A DNA stretch of 64,000 nucleotides from JAFMDF01 sp965222705. Its GTDB lineage: Bacteria > Bacteroidota > Bacteroidia > Chitinophagales > Saprospiraceae. The notes under the pieces are model-generated. The model ran no database searches, was not told the DNA's origin, and worked only from the letters and a program-made list of their open reading frames with translations. Position 1 is the stretch's first letter, and each line of letters opens with the position of its first letter. Made by a program: the position numbers and the translations under genes. Positions 37,315 to 45,904 of this stretch are shown here, piece by piece. The stretch is taken from contig CBDCUO010000026.1 in the NCBI GenBank assembly GCA_965222705.1, positions 62,001 through 126,000 on the forward strand. The letters are read 5' to 3'.

Positions 37315-37527
37315 TTATTCTAGTTCTTTTAGAGCGGTATCTAATTCTTTGGCTTTTGCATCTATATCATCTGCCGTTTCTTCTAAGACTTGGCTTTCTT
37401 TTTCCAATTGCTCCACTTGTTCGGCGTTTTCTGCTGCTGCGGCAGCTTGTTTTTTCGCTCCATTTCGACAAGCGAATAAGGTTGTAAATAGTAATAGTAC
37501 GAATAATAAATAAAATTGCTTTTTCAT
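37315..37527 (-). CDS. Small Lpp-like coiled-coil lipoprotein
   Basis: Only 70 residues: signal peptide with lipobox TLFACRNG (Cys near residue 20), then about 50 residues of Ala/Glu/Leu helix with heptad-like spacing (ENAEQVEQLEKESQVLEE and following). It resembles the major lipoprotein Lpp in design, but lacks the C-terminal Lys used for peptidoglycan attachment, ending KELE. It is probably a small outer-membrane lipoprotein. It precedes the charged secreted protein and may form an operon with it. Confidence 0.7.
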   Translation of the reverse strand: MKKQFYLLFVLLLFTTLFACRNGAKKQAAAAAENAEQVEQLEKESQVLEETADDIDAKAKELDTALKELE

Positions 37528-37720
37528 AACTGAAAGTTTTTGTTGTGATTAAGACGGTTGGTTTTATAAACGTGACAATAATAAAAAGTTAAAGAATAAT
37601 TAAAGTTTTGTAACTATTTATCCAAAAAAGTTCTTATCTGGATATAATCACTTTTCCCCAATTTGTTAGTAATTTCACAACTTTTATCGAACCTTTTGAG
37701 GGACTGTGAATTTTATTTAA

Positions 37721-39730
37721 ATGAATAACTGGAAAATTCTTTGTTGCCTTCTTTGTTTTTTAAGTTTTTTAACCAATCTTATTGCACAGGAAACCTGGTT
37801 TTCTAAGCCCCTTTCCGATCGTCCAGCAAATTATGAAATAAGCGCCCAACTTGATGCAGAACAAAAAAGAATCCATGCTAAGGAGTTAATCAACTGGAAA
37901 AATCTTTCAGCAGATACTATTAAAAATCTACAATTTCATTTGTACCTAAATGCTTTTAAAAATACCCAATCGACCTTTATGAAAGAGGCGGGCGGCTTAT
38001 TGAGGGGAACCAACACAGCCTTATTAAAGGAGGAAGATTGGAGTTGGATTCATATAGACCACATCCAAGATGATAAGGGAAATGACTTGATACAATTTTT
38101 GGAATATGTCCAACCAGATGATGAAAACGAAGAAGATCGAACGGTTATTCAGTTAAATCTGCCCGAGCCAGTTCTGCCTTTTAGCGAAATCAATTTAAAC
38201 TTGGATTGGACTTCCAAAATTCCCAGAGTTAGGGTTCGCACAGGCTTTAGCAGAAATTATTTTTTAAATGTGCAGTGGTACCCCAAACTGGGCGTTTATG
38301 AACCTGCTGGAATGCGTTTTTCAGAAAAAGGTAATTGGAACTGCCATCAATACCATTCCTCAACGGAGTATTATGGCGATTTTGGCAATTATAAAGTGGA
38401 CTTGACCGTGCCTGAAAATTTTAAGGTAGGGGCAACGGGGACTTTATACAAGGAAGAAGAAAAAGGAGATCAAAAAACCTATTATTTTCATGCCGAAGAT
38501 GTCATTGATTTTGGATGGGTGGCTTCTCCAGAGTTTCAAATTATTGAAGAGCAATGGAAGCATGTAAATATAAAACTGCTCATTATACCAGAATATACCT
38601 GTTGTACAGATCGGTATTTGCAATCTGCTAAATACTGTTTGGAATATTTTGAAGAACATCTGGCAATTTATCCTTTTCCGACCTTGACGATCGTTGTACC
38701 GCCCTTTCACGGAATCAATTCTGGAGGCATGGAATACCCCACCTTTATTACGGCTCCAGGCACTTATGCTTGGCCTACTCATATTCGCTCTCCTGAATAT
38801 TTTGTCGCTCATGAATTTGTACACCAGTATTTTATGATGATGATTTCTACGAATGAATTTGAAGAAGCTTGGATGGATGAAGGTTTTACTTCCTACTATA
38901 AGTCCCGAATTCTGGATCATTATTATGGTGAAAAAACATCTGTTATTGACTACCGCTTACACATGGGCGCAATGGAATTTTTTAGAAGCCGCTATCAAGG
39001 AATGAGTAATATGAAAGTGGACAATATGACCCACCCAGGCTGGCAATATCCCAATGGTGGGTATCGAAACCTGGTCTATGCCAAAGCAGCGGTTATGCTC
39101 AAAACGCTGGAAGGGTTGGTTGGAATAGAAGTCATGGATGCCATTTTGAAAGCCTATTTTGAGCAATGGAGTTTCAAGCATCCTTGCCGGCATGATTTTA
39201 TTAAAGTGGTCAATGAGGTTGTCAAGGAAAAACACGGCGACAAATTCGGCGAGAATATAGACTGGTTTTTCGAGCAAACGCTGTACGGGACGGGCGTTTG
39301 TGATTATTCCGTTGCTAGCATTTCTAATCGAGTCGTGCCAAAAGAAGCCATCGGGATTTTTGAAGAAAAAGGAACAAAAGCAAGTCGAAAAACCCTGGCG
39401 GAAAACCAGAACCATATCTATAACTCCAAGGTGATTTTAAACCGGCTCGGCGAGTTAAAATTTCCAGTAGAAGTAATTGTTCATTTTGAAAATGGCGATC
39501 AAAAACTAGAACATTGGGATGGACAAGCTAGAGCCCATAATTTTCAATATGAAGGAAATCACAAGATTGATTGGGTGCAGATAGATCCAAAGCAGCAAAT
39601 CTACATGGATATAAATTTTTTAAATAATAGTTTAAGAACGACCCCAAAGAAAAAAACGGCGTGGAAATATATTACGGAGTTTGTTGTAAGAGTGCAAAGT
39701 GCTTTACAGGGCATTAGTTTTTTTATTTAA
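37721..39730 (+). CDS. M1 family metallopeptidase
   Basis: A 669-residue secreted peptidase with a signal peptide (about 1-22, ending NLIAQ). The gluzincin motif is HEFVHQYF, followed 18 residues later by the third zinc ligand in EEAWMDEGF, exactly HExxH-X18-E. The aminopeptidase substrate-binding motif appears as SGGMEYPTF. M1 enzymes remove N-terminal residues from peptides; this group is periplasmic or extracellular in Bacteroidota. It is followed after 22 bases by a membrane protein gene and the two may form an operon. Confidence 0.92.
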   Translation: MNNWKILCCLLCFLSFLTNLIAQETWFSKPLSDRPANYEISAQLDAEQKRIHAKELINWKNLSADTIKNLQFHLYLNAFKNTQSTFMKEAGGLLRGTNTALLKEEDWSWIHIDHIQDDKGNDLIQFLEYVQPDDENEEDRTVIQLNLPEPVLPFSEINLNLDWTSKIPRVRVRTGFSRNYFLNVQWYPKLGVYEPAGMRFSEKGNWNCHQYHSSTEYYGDFGNYKVDLTVPENFKVGATGTLYKEEEKGDQKTYYFHAEDVIDFGWVASPEFQIIEEQWKHVNIKLLIIPEYTCCTDRYLQSAKYCLEYFEEHLAIYPFPTLTIVVPPFHGINSGGMEYPTFITAPGTYAWPTHIRSPEYFVAHEFVHQYFMMMISTNEFEEAWMDEGFTSYYKSRILDHYYGEKTSVIDYRLHMGAMEFFRSRYQGMSNMKVDNMTHPGWQYPNGGYRNLVYAKAAVMLKTLEGLVGIEVMDAILKAYFEQWSFKHPCRHDFIKVVNEVVKEKHGDKFGENIDWFFEQTLYGTGVCDYSVASISNRVVPKEAIGIFEEKGTKASRKTLAENQNHIYNSKVILNRLGELKFPVEVIVHFENGDQKLEHWDGQARAHNFQYEGNHKIDWVQIDPKQQIYMDINFLNNSLRTTPKKKTAWKYITEFVVRVQSALQGISFFI

Positions 39731-39751
39731 AAAAAAGTAAAAAATTAGTCG

Positions 39752-40603
39752 ATGGCATTTATCGAGGCATACCTATCAGGCTGGAAAGAAACCTTTCGCA
39801 AGAAAAAGTTATGGTTATTGCTATATGCCTTAAATATTGGTTTTGCTATTTTACTGGCCTATCCCCTGGTTGGATTTTTAGAAGAAAAACTGGGAACAAC
39901 TTTAGCGGCAGATGTTCTATTCGAGCAATTTGACTACGCCATTGTCAATGATTTTATGGACCAATATGGGAATAGTATCTGGCTGGTATTCAATCAGACC
40001 AAAGCCATGCTTTTTGTTTATCTATTGTTTTCAGCCTTTTTAGTGGGAGGGATTTTGCATGTATTCAGAACCAGAAATGAAGTATTTCGGCTTTCCAATT
40101 TTTGGAGCGCTTGCGGCAGATATTTTTGGCGAATGTTGCGACTAACCATTTATTTTTTAATCGTCCAAGCCCTATTGCTCTTGCTCTTTTTTACCCTTTT
40201 TTCAAGCCTTACTACTGGTGGGTTGGAGCGATTTCACAACGAAGGGGAAATAATTCAGGTAGGTTTGATTATGCTCCCTTTTTACTTGTTGTTTGCTATG
40301 GTGTTTTTTATGGTGCAGGACTATACAAAGATCCATATTGTGCAGGAGGACAAAATCATTTTATTTAAACCCATTTGGCAGGCTATTCGGCTAGTCTTTA
40401 AAAACTTGCCACAAACCTTTCTTTTGTACTTAATAAACTTACTTACCTTCGGACTTTTATTTTTTATGTATTGGCATATAGATTTCAATTCCTCCGTTTT
40501 ATTCGCTTTTTTACTTGGGCAGGCTTTTGTTCTTGCAAGGATCGGCACAAAACTATTAAATCTGGCAAGTGCGACTGTTTTATACCAAAGAATTAAGCAG
40601 TAG
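39752..40603 (+). CDS. Six-helix membrane protein of unknown function
   Basis: Not recognised. It has 283 residues with about six hydrophobic helices (about 20-40, 90-112, 130-158, 168-192, 222-245, 250-272) and no signal peptide. The topology and length recall DUF4013- or YciC-like glycerophosphoryl-transfer accessory proteins, but I see no decisive motif. It follows the M1 peptidase by 22 bases. Confidence 0.6.
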   Translation: MAFIEAYLSGWKETFRKKKLWLLLYALNIGFAILLAYPLVGFLEEKLGTTLAADVLFEQFDYAIVNDFMDQYGNSIWLVFNQTKAMLFVYLLFSAFLVGGILHVFRTRNEVFRLSNFWSACGRYFWRMLRLTIYFLIVQALLLLLFFTLFSSLTTGGLERFHNEGEIIQVGLIMLPFYLLFAMVFFMVQDYTKIHIVQEDKIILFKPIWQAIRLVFKNLPQTFLLYLINLLTFGLLFFMYWHIDFNSSVLFAFLLGQAFVLARIGTKLLNLASATVLYQRIKQ

Positions 40604-40623
40604 TACTTTTTCAGAACCCCTTA

Positions 40624-40655
40624 CTTGAAATGACTTAATATTGTATGTAAATTTG
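40624..40655 (+). promoter_or_regulatory. Bacteroidota-type promoter for the TlpA-like gene
   Basis: CTTG at 40624-40627 (three of four matches to TTTG), 20 bases, then a perfect TAAATTTG at 40648-40655. It lies about 50 bases ahead of the ATG at 40706. Confidence 0.55.
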
Positions 40656-40705
40656 AATTATAAAAACTGATCACTAGTCGTTCATTCACCAAATTATTAA
40701 TCGCC

Positions 40706-41308
40706 ATGAAAAAACTACTTTTTATTTGTACCCTTTCGCTATTTTTTTTCGCCTGCCAGCAAAAGCAACAGGCGGAAGTTGTTCAGGCTAAGCCCGTTGC
40801 TAAAAAAGTAACGGCAAAAATGCAAACCAATTTGCCTCCAGGCTACCCGCTTGGACCCTTTCCCATTAAGAGCGATTATCCCTATAATATTGATTTAAAA
40901 ACAGCAGACGGCAAAATGGTCAATTCTTCCGAAGTTTTTAAGCAAAATGGAAAGCCTTCTGTCGTGTTATTTTGGCTGACCACTTGCTATCCATGCCGTA
41001 TGGAGCTAAAAGCGATTAAAGAAAAATTTCCGCAATGGCAAAAGGAAGCCGACTTTAACCTCTACGCTATTTCCACAGATTTTCCAAAAAATGCAGAACA
41101 GTTTGTAAAAAGAGTCAAAAATAGCGGCTGGACTTTTGAGGCTTATCACGATATTAACCGACAATTTATGAAAGTAATGCCTGGCGGACTAAATGGCCTA
41201 CCCCAAGTATTTGTCTTTGATAAAAAAGGCAATATTGTTTACCATAAACGGAAATACAAACCAGGGGATGAGAATGTGCTATTTCGAAAAGTAAAAGCGA
41301 TCAAATAA
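40706..41308 (+). CDS. TlpA-like thioredoxin-fold lipoprotein
   Basis: The 200-residue protein has a lipobox in LFFFACQQ (Cys near residue 17), a linker, and a TlpA/AhpC-type thioredoxin fold. The redox motif is WLTTCYPCRMELKAI (CYPC) near residue 96, and the cis-Pro is in GLPQVFVFDKKGNIV. It would be a membrane-anchored thiol-disulfide reductase in the periplasm, perhaps for cytochrome c maturation or reducing disulfides. It has its own promoter and a terminator, so it is probably transcribed alone. Confidence 0.87.
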   Translation: MKKLLFICTLSLFFFACQQKQQAEVVQAKPVAKKVTAKMQTNLPPGYPLGPFPIKSDYPYNIDLKTADGKMVNSSEVFKQNGKPSVVLFWLTTCYPCRMELKAIKEKFPQWQKEADFNLYAISTDFPKNAEQFVKRVKNSGWTFEAYHDINRQFMKVMPGGLNGLPQVFVFDKKGNIVYHKRKYKPGDENVLFRKVKAIK

Positions 41309-41342
41309 ACTCGAGGTGCAATAAAAAACGTTTGCTTCTTCC

Positions 41343-41383
41343 AAAAAAGGCTGCTGGCGAAATAGAGCTAGGCGGCCTTTTTT
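41343..41383 (+). terminator. Rho-independent terminator after the TlpA-like gene
   Basis: A-rich and GC stem (41343-41355 with 41371-41383, two G-T pairs) followed by T residues forms a good intrinsic terminator 34 bases after the stop. Confidence 0.8.
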
Positions 41384-41459
41384 ATTTGGCGTTTCCTCCT
41401 CTATTTTGTAATAATAGCCCGCCGAATTCGTTTTAGGAATTTAACTGCATTTTTGGCAT

Positions 41460-41478
41460 TTTTGCGATTATCGCAAAA
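41460..41478. promoter_or_regulatory. Dyad just ahead of the oxidoreductase start
   Basis: A perfect 9-bp inverted repeat with a single central base (TTTTGCGAT-T-ATCGCAAAA) ends 5 bases before the ATG at 41484. Its position fits an operator for a dimeric repressor or an RNA hairpin limiting initiation. The binding protein is unknown. Confidence 0.5.
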
Positions 41479-41483
41479 TTTCT

Positions 41484-42497
41484 ATGACAACAACTATGGT
41501 AAAGTTAGGGCTGCTGGGCGTTGGGCATCTAGGGAAGGTACACCTTAAATGTTTACAAGCAATCAATGCGATAGAGGTCATTGGCTTTTATGATCCCGAT
41601 GATAAGGTGGCAGAAGCCATCGCTGCTACTTACCCGATCAAGCGCTTCGATAACTTATTTGATTTAATATTGCATTCGGAAGCAGTTGATATTGTTACGC
41701 CAACGATTACCCATTTTGATTTAGCTGCTAGAGCAATTCAAGACGGCAAGCATGTCTTCATTGAAAAACCGTTGACTCATACATTAGCAGAGGCCAAAGA
41801 CCTAGTGCAATTAGCTCAAAAGCATGCGGTTAAGGTGCAAGTTGGCTATGTCGAACGTTTTAACCCTGCCTTTTTGTCCATTCAGAACATTCCATTAAAT
41901 CCTGTATTTATAGAAGCCCACCGCCTGACTATGTTCAATCCAAGAGGAACAGATGTTTCTGTAGTCTTAGATTTAATGGTACATGATCTGGACTTGGTCT
42001 TAAGCTTGGTAAAAGCCCCGTTGAAATCTGTAAGTGCAAGTGGGGTGGCGGTAGTTAGCAATTCACCGGATATTAGCAATGCTCGATTGGAGTTTGAAAA
42101 CGGCTGTGTGGCAAATTTGACCGCCAGCCGAATATCTATGAAGCAGATGAGGAAATTGCGAATTTTTCAGAAAGATGCGTACATCAGCCTCGATTTATTA
42201 AAAAAACAATCGCAGCTTATTCGATTATTTGAAGTAGATCAAAAAGCATCATTAAACAATGAAAATTTGCTGTCTCTTGATACCAAAGAAGGCAAAAAAT
42301 ATATCCATATCGATACCCCTGAGACCCAACCCATCAATGCCATAAAAATGGAACTGGCAGCCTTTGCAAAAAGCATTCTTGCAGACACAAAACCAATTGT
42401 CACCATTGAAGAAGGCTATCACACTTTAAAGGTGGCTTATCAAATCATGGAAGAAATAATAAAACGGCAAAAGACTTTTAGAGCTGTTTTGACTTAG
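41484..42497 (+). CDS. Gfo/Idh/MocA family oxidoreductase
   Basis: The 337-residue protein has a Rossmann domain with the motif LLGVGHLGKVH near the N-terminus, the family signature FIEKPLTH (EKP lysine), and a C-terminal alpha/beta domain with VHDLDLVLSL, where His and Asp are likely catalytic. It would be an NAD(P)-dependent sugar or inositol dehydrogenase; the substrate cannot be told. An ATG at 41496 is an alternative start. A sugar transferase lies two genes downstream, so surface glycan work is possible. Confidence 0.87.
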   Translation: MTTTMVKLGLLGVGHLGKVHLKCLQAINAIEVIGFYDPDDKVAEAIAATYPIKRFDNLFDLILHSEAVDIVTPTITHFDLAARAIQDGKHVFIEKPLTHTLAEAKDLVQLAQKHAVKVQVGYVERFNPAFLSIQNIPLNPVFIEAHRLTMFNPRGTDVSVVLDLMVHDLDLVLSLVKAPLKSVSASGVAVVSNSPDISNARLEFENGCVANLTASRISMKQMRKLRIFQKDAYISLDLLKKQSQLIRLFEVDQKASLNNENLLSLDTKEGKKYIHIDTPETQPINAIKMELAAFAKSILADTKPIVTIEEGYHTLKVAYQIMEEIIKRQKTFRAVLT

Positions 42498-42525
42498 GTG
42501 ATTAATGAGATAGACAAAGACGACT

Positions 42526-43431
42526 ATGATACGACTAAGCAATAGGATTGCTCATAGCGGGAAATTACTGATTTTCGGCGTAATATTTACTGCTTGTGAG
42601 TTAGTCAATCCTTCGGAAGAAGTTCCTGCCTATTTGCAAATAGCTGATTTTCAGCTCACTACCAATCCTTTACAAGGAAATAATTCTGAACAAATTACGG
42701 ATGCCTGGGTATTTGTGACAGGTACTTCATTAGGCATTTATGAACTACCTGCGACTCTTCCGATCTTGGCACAAGGCGAACAGTTAATTACCATTTTTCC
42801 GGTTATTAGAGAAAATGGTTTGCGAAGTACGCCAATTATTTATCCTTTTTACGAGCGATATGAAGTAAATTTGAACCTAGAACCAGCGCAAACTTTTCCC
42901 CTTCACCCAACGACTACTTATATAGAAGATGATATTATTTTTGAATTGGTTGAAGACTTTGAAAGCGAGAGTCATAAACTGAAAGGACTAGGTCAAAATA
43001 CAGTGCGTATCACCGCTAATCCTTCCAAAGTATTTAGTGGAAATGCTTCGGGACACATACCCTTGAATGATTTGAATGAGGTAGAATTTATTTCCTCGAC
43101 TATCTTTTTGGATTTACCAATAACAGGCAACTTGCCCGTTTTTTTAGAAATAGATTATAAAACGACCGTAGAATTTGAAATTGGATTGTTAGGCATAGAC
43201 CCTAGCCCCACCAATCCTGTAAATGCAACCAATTACAAAGTCACGCTCTGCCCGATTGATGATTGGAATAAGGTGTATATCAATTTTCAGGAAGACTTAC
43301 AGATTTCTCAATTGCCAAGCTATCAATTAGCATTTAGGGCCTCAACACGGAACACCGGCTGTGAACAATTAGACGGCACGGATCGAGAGGTTTTAATTGA
43401 TAATATAAAACTTATTCGTTTTCAAAATTGA
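42526..43431 (+). CDS. Lipoprotein of unknown function
   Basis: Not recognised. It has 301 residues with a lipoprotein signal (IFTACEL, Cys near residue 25) and two beta-rich parts: about 30-130, ending in PLHPTTTYIEDD, and about 140-300, resembling a carbohydrate-binding jelly-roll. The final four bases overlap the putative start of the sugar transferase gene, suggesting translational coupling. The operon context points to polysaccharide export or surface attachment. Confidence 0.7.
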   Translation: MIRLSNRIAHSGKLLIFGVIFTACELVNPSEEVPAYLQIADFQLTTNPLQGNNSEQITDAWVFVTGTSLGIYELPATLPILAQGEQLITIFPVIRENGLRSTPIIYPFYERYEVNLNLEPAQTFPLHPTTTYIEDDIIFELVEDFESESHKLKGLGQNTVRITANPSKVFSGNASGHIPLNDLNEVEFISSTIFLDLPITGNLPVFLEIDYKTTVEFEIGLLGIDPSPTNPVNATNYKVTLCPIDDWNKVYINFQEDLQISQLPSYQLAFRASTRNTGCEQLDGTDREVLIDNIKLIRFQN

Positions 43432-44615
43432 AGCAACATCGCCAATATATAGACACGCTAAAGTATAAAATTGCCGATTACTTTATGGCAATGCTGGCTT
43501 GGGCCTGCTTTTATGTTTATCGAAAAGTAATCTCCGAGCGTGTACCTTTAGACCACACAGTGATAGAGGATCGCAATTTGTACATTGGTATTTTGGTAAT
43601 TCCAATAGGTTGGATTTTATTATATACCATTTTCGACAAATATAAAGACATATATCGACTGTCCCGCTTATCCACCTTAAGCCGCACCTTTTTTCTATCT
43701 TTTTTAGGGGTGATTTTCTTGTTTTTTACCTTGATTTTGGATGATGTCATTCAGGCATATACGACTTATATATCTTCTTTTATTGCCTTGTTTGTGATTC
43801 ATTTTTCGCTTACAGGCATTTCTAGAATGATTTTGCTAACTAGAGCTAGTAGGCGAATTAAAGCTGGTCAAGTTAGTTATAATACTTTGATTATTGGCGG
43901 CAATCAGAATGCACTGGAGCTATATGAAGAAATAAAAGAGATGAAACTCAGGACGGGCAACCATTTTATCGGATTCATTGATTCTAATGGAAGTAGTAAA
44001 AATGAACTATCTAAATATTTGCCAGTTTTAGGAAAAATTAAGGATATTCCCAAAGTTATTCAGGAGTATGAAATAGAAGAGACCATTATTGCTATTGAAA
44101 CTTCTGATCACGATAAGATCAAAAAAATCCTAGATGCTCTTGCAGATTTTGAGGAACAAATTTTTACCAAAATCATTCCCGATATGTATGATATCTTGCT
44201 GGGGACGGTAAAGATGAATCACGTTTACGGGGCAGTGTTGATTGAAATTCAGCAGGATTTAATGCCTCGCTGGCAGAAGCTGGCAAAACGAGTTATTGAT
44301 ATTTGTGCAAGCCTATTCCTGCTAGTGCTACTTGCTCCGTTATATTTATATATTGCGTTTCGCGTAAAAGTATCTTCAAAAGGACCTATCCTTTATCAAC
44401 AAGAACGAATTGGGCTAAATGGCCAGCCATTTACCATTTACAAATTCCGGTCTATGTACGAAGGGTCAGAACAAAATGGGCCGCAATTATCAGAGGAGAA
44501 TGATGCTCGTTGCACGCCTTGGGGAGCAGTTATGCGAAAGTGGCGTTTGGATGAACTGCCCCAGTTTTGGAATGTTTTAATAGGGGATATGTCCCTAGTG
44601 GGGTCCACGGCCTGA
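43428..44615 (+). CDS. Undecaprenyl-phosphate sugar transferase, first part (frameshifted)
   Basis: The 395-residue frame covers four to five membrane helices and a CoA-binding-like NAD domain (about 145-260), then the bacterial sugar transferase domain with KRVIDICASLFLL, YQQERIGLNGQPFTIYKFRS and WRLDELPQFWNVL. It stops early, right after GDMSLVG, where homologues continue with PRPER. An additional G in the run at 44600-44603 explains the stop. The enzyme would attach the first sugar-phosphate to the polyprenyl carrier for capsule, O-antigen or exopolysaccharide. The TTG at 43428 overlaps the upstream stop and keeps the conserved N-terminal helix; an ATG at 43485 is the alternative. Confidence 0.85.
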   Translation: MKQHRQYIDTLKYKIADYFMAMLAWACFYVYRKVISERVPLDHTVIEDRNLYIGILVIPIGWILLYTIFDKYKDIYRLSRLSTLSRTFFLSFLGVIFLFFTLILDDVIQAYTTYISSFIALFVIHFSLTGISRMILLTRASRRIKAGQVSYNTLIIGGNQNALELYEEIKEMKLRTGNHFIGFIDSNGSSKNELSKYLPVLGKIKDIPKVIQEYEIEETIIAIETSDHDKIKKILDALADFEEQIFTKIIPDMYDILLGTVKMNHVYGAVLIEIQQDLMPRWQKLAKRVIDICASLFLLVLLAPLYLYIAFRVKVSSKGPILYQQERIGLNGQPFTIYKFRSMYEGSEQNGPQLSEENDARCTPWGAVMRKWRLDELPQFWNVLIGDMSLVGSTA

Positions 44616-44853
44616 ACGGCAGCATTATATTGAAAAAATTGTGAAAATTAGCCCCCACTATCGTCATCTACTAAAGGTTCGACCTGGTGTTACTTCCTGG
44701 GGGCAAGTAAAATATGGCTATGCTTCCAGTATTGAAGAAATGCTCCAAAGGCTGCGCTTTGACATTTTGTATATCGAAAATAGGTCGCTGGCTTTGGATT
44801 TTAAAATAATGTTTTATACACTGCGAGTGCTTTGGGAAGGAAAGGGGAAGTAA
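44602..44853 (+). pseudogene. Sugar transferase, C-terminal remainder in the next frame
   Basis: With one G removed from 44600-44603, the frame continues as GPRPER, then about 75 further residues including LKVRPGVTSWGQVKYG and LRFDILYIENRS, the conserved end of the sugar transferase family. Nothing else is lost, so the gene differs from an intact one by a single base. Confidence 0.85.
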
Positions 44854-44988
44854 TAATTATCCATTTGAGGGTACAAAGTAATTGATAGTTTTTTTGTAAA
44901 TTTGAATTCATTCGAAAGAGAAAGATTTACTCCTTGACTAGACAATAGGCTTGTTAAAAGAAATGAAAAAGGAAAAATCCTTTGCTAC

Positions 44989-45489
44989 ATGACCTTACAA
45001 GAAAAGAAATCAAAATTCATACAGTCCTGGGGAACCATTGGTTCTAACTGGGGAATTAACCGGACGATGGCCCAAATTCATGCTTTGCTACTAGCCTCTT
45101 CCCAGCCTCTGAGCGCACAGCAAATCAAAGAAGAGCTGAAAATTTCGGTGGGCAATGCGAATATGAACATCCGCTCTCTGATAGACTGGGGCTTAGTGCA
45201 TAAAGAGCTAATTTCGGGAGAGCGAAAAGAGTTTTTTGTAGCAGAAAAAGATATGTGGGAAGTAGTCAAGCGGATCATCATTCAGCGGAAAAAGAAGGAG
45301 TTAGAGCCAATTTTACGGGTTTTGAATGAGATTTCGGAGATAGAAGTAAAAGACGAGGAATCGGAAGAATTTGCCAGAGTGATTAAAGAGTTGGAACAAT
45401 ATTCGACCAAAGTGGACACTACCCTGGGGCGGCTTATCAATGCAGACTCCAACTGGTTTGTAGGTACTTTTATGAAACTAATTGGCTAA
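44989..45489 (+). CDS. GbsR/MarR family transcriptional regulator
   Basis: The 166-residue protein has a winged-helix domain in which IHALLLASSQPLSAQQIKEE and VGNANMNIRSLIDWGL match the GbsR group, plus a helical C-terminal half. GbsR proteins sense choline in Bacillus, but most Bacteroidota copies have unknown ligands. A perfect TAAATTTG -7-like box lies at 44897-44904 without a well-placed -33 partner. It is followed after 29 bases by an ArsR-type regulator. Confidence 0.82.
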   Translation: MTLQEKKSKFIQSWGTIGSNWGINRTMAQIHALLLASSQPLSAQQIKEELKISVGNANMNIRSLIDWGLVHKELISGERKEFFVAEKDMWEVVKRIIIQRKKKELEPILRVLNEISEIEVKDEESEEFARVIKELEQYSTKVDTTLGRLINADSNWFVGTFMKLIG

Positions 45490-45518
45490 GCATTCGGATA
45501 AAAAAGTAAAGAAAAATT

Positions 45519-45839
45519 ATGGAATCAAAAGAAAAGACAGTTATCAATAAGGAGTTGGCAGAAAAGTTGGATCGGATAGCTTTTATATTAAAGATCGTGG
45601 CACACCCGACCCGTTTGGGAATCGTACATTTACTAGAGCAGCATCCGTATTTGACGGTGACGGAGATATGTACAATGTTGGATAGTGAACAATCGTTGAC
45701 TTCCCACCATTTGCAAAATATGCGATTCAAGGGTTTATTGAGTGTTCGTCGAGCGGGTAGGAAGATGCTCTATTCACTCAAAGAGCGGGATGTATCTTTA
45801 ATCATTGAATGTTTGGAAAACTGTCAGTGTAATATGTGA
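45519..45839 (+). CDS. ArsR family winged-helix regulator
   Basis: The 106-residue protein fits the ArsR/SmtB fold: KIVAHPTRLGIVHLLEQ, ICTMLDSEQSLTSHHLQNM as recognition region, and RAGRKMLYSLKER as wing. Cysteines in TEICTML and in the C-terminal ENCQCNM could sense a metal or redox change, but the classic ELCVCDL arsenic site is absent. It is placed directly after a GbsR regulator. Confidence 0.82.
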   Translation: MESKEKTVINKELAEKLDRIAFILKIVAHPTRLGIVHLLEQHPYLTVTEICTMLDSEQSLTSHHLQNMRFKGLLSVRRAGRKMLYSLKERDVSLIIECLENCQCNM

Positions 45840-45904
45840 GTTGGTCTGAAAAATCCCAAGTCTTTGATTTTGTGAAACCACCGTATTGCAATAAGCCTAT
45901 TGAA

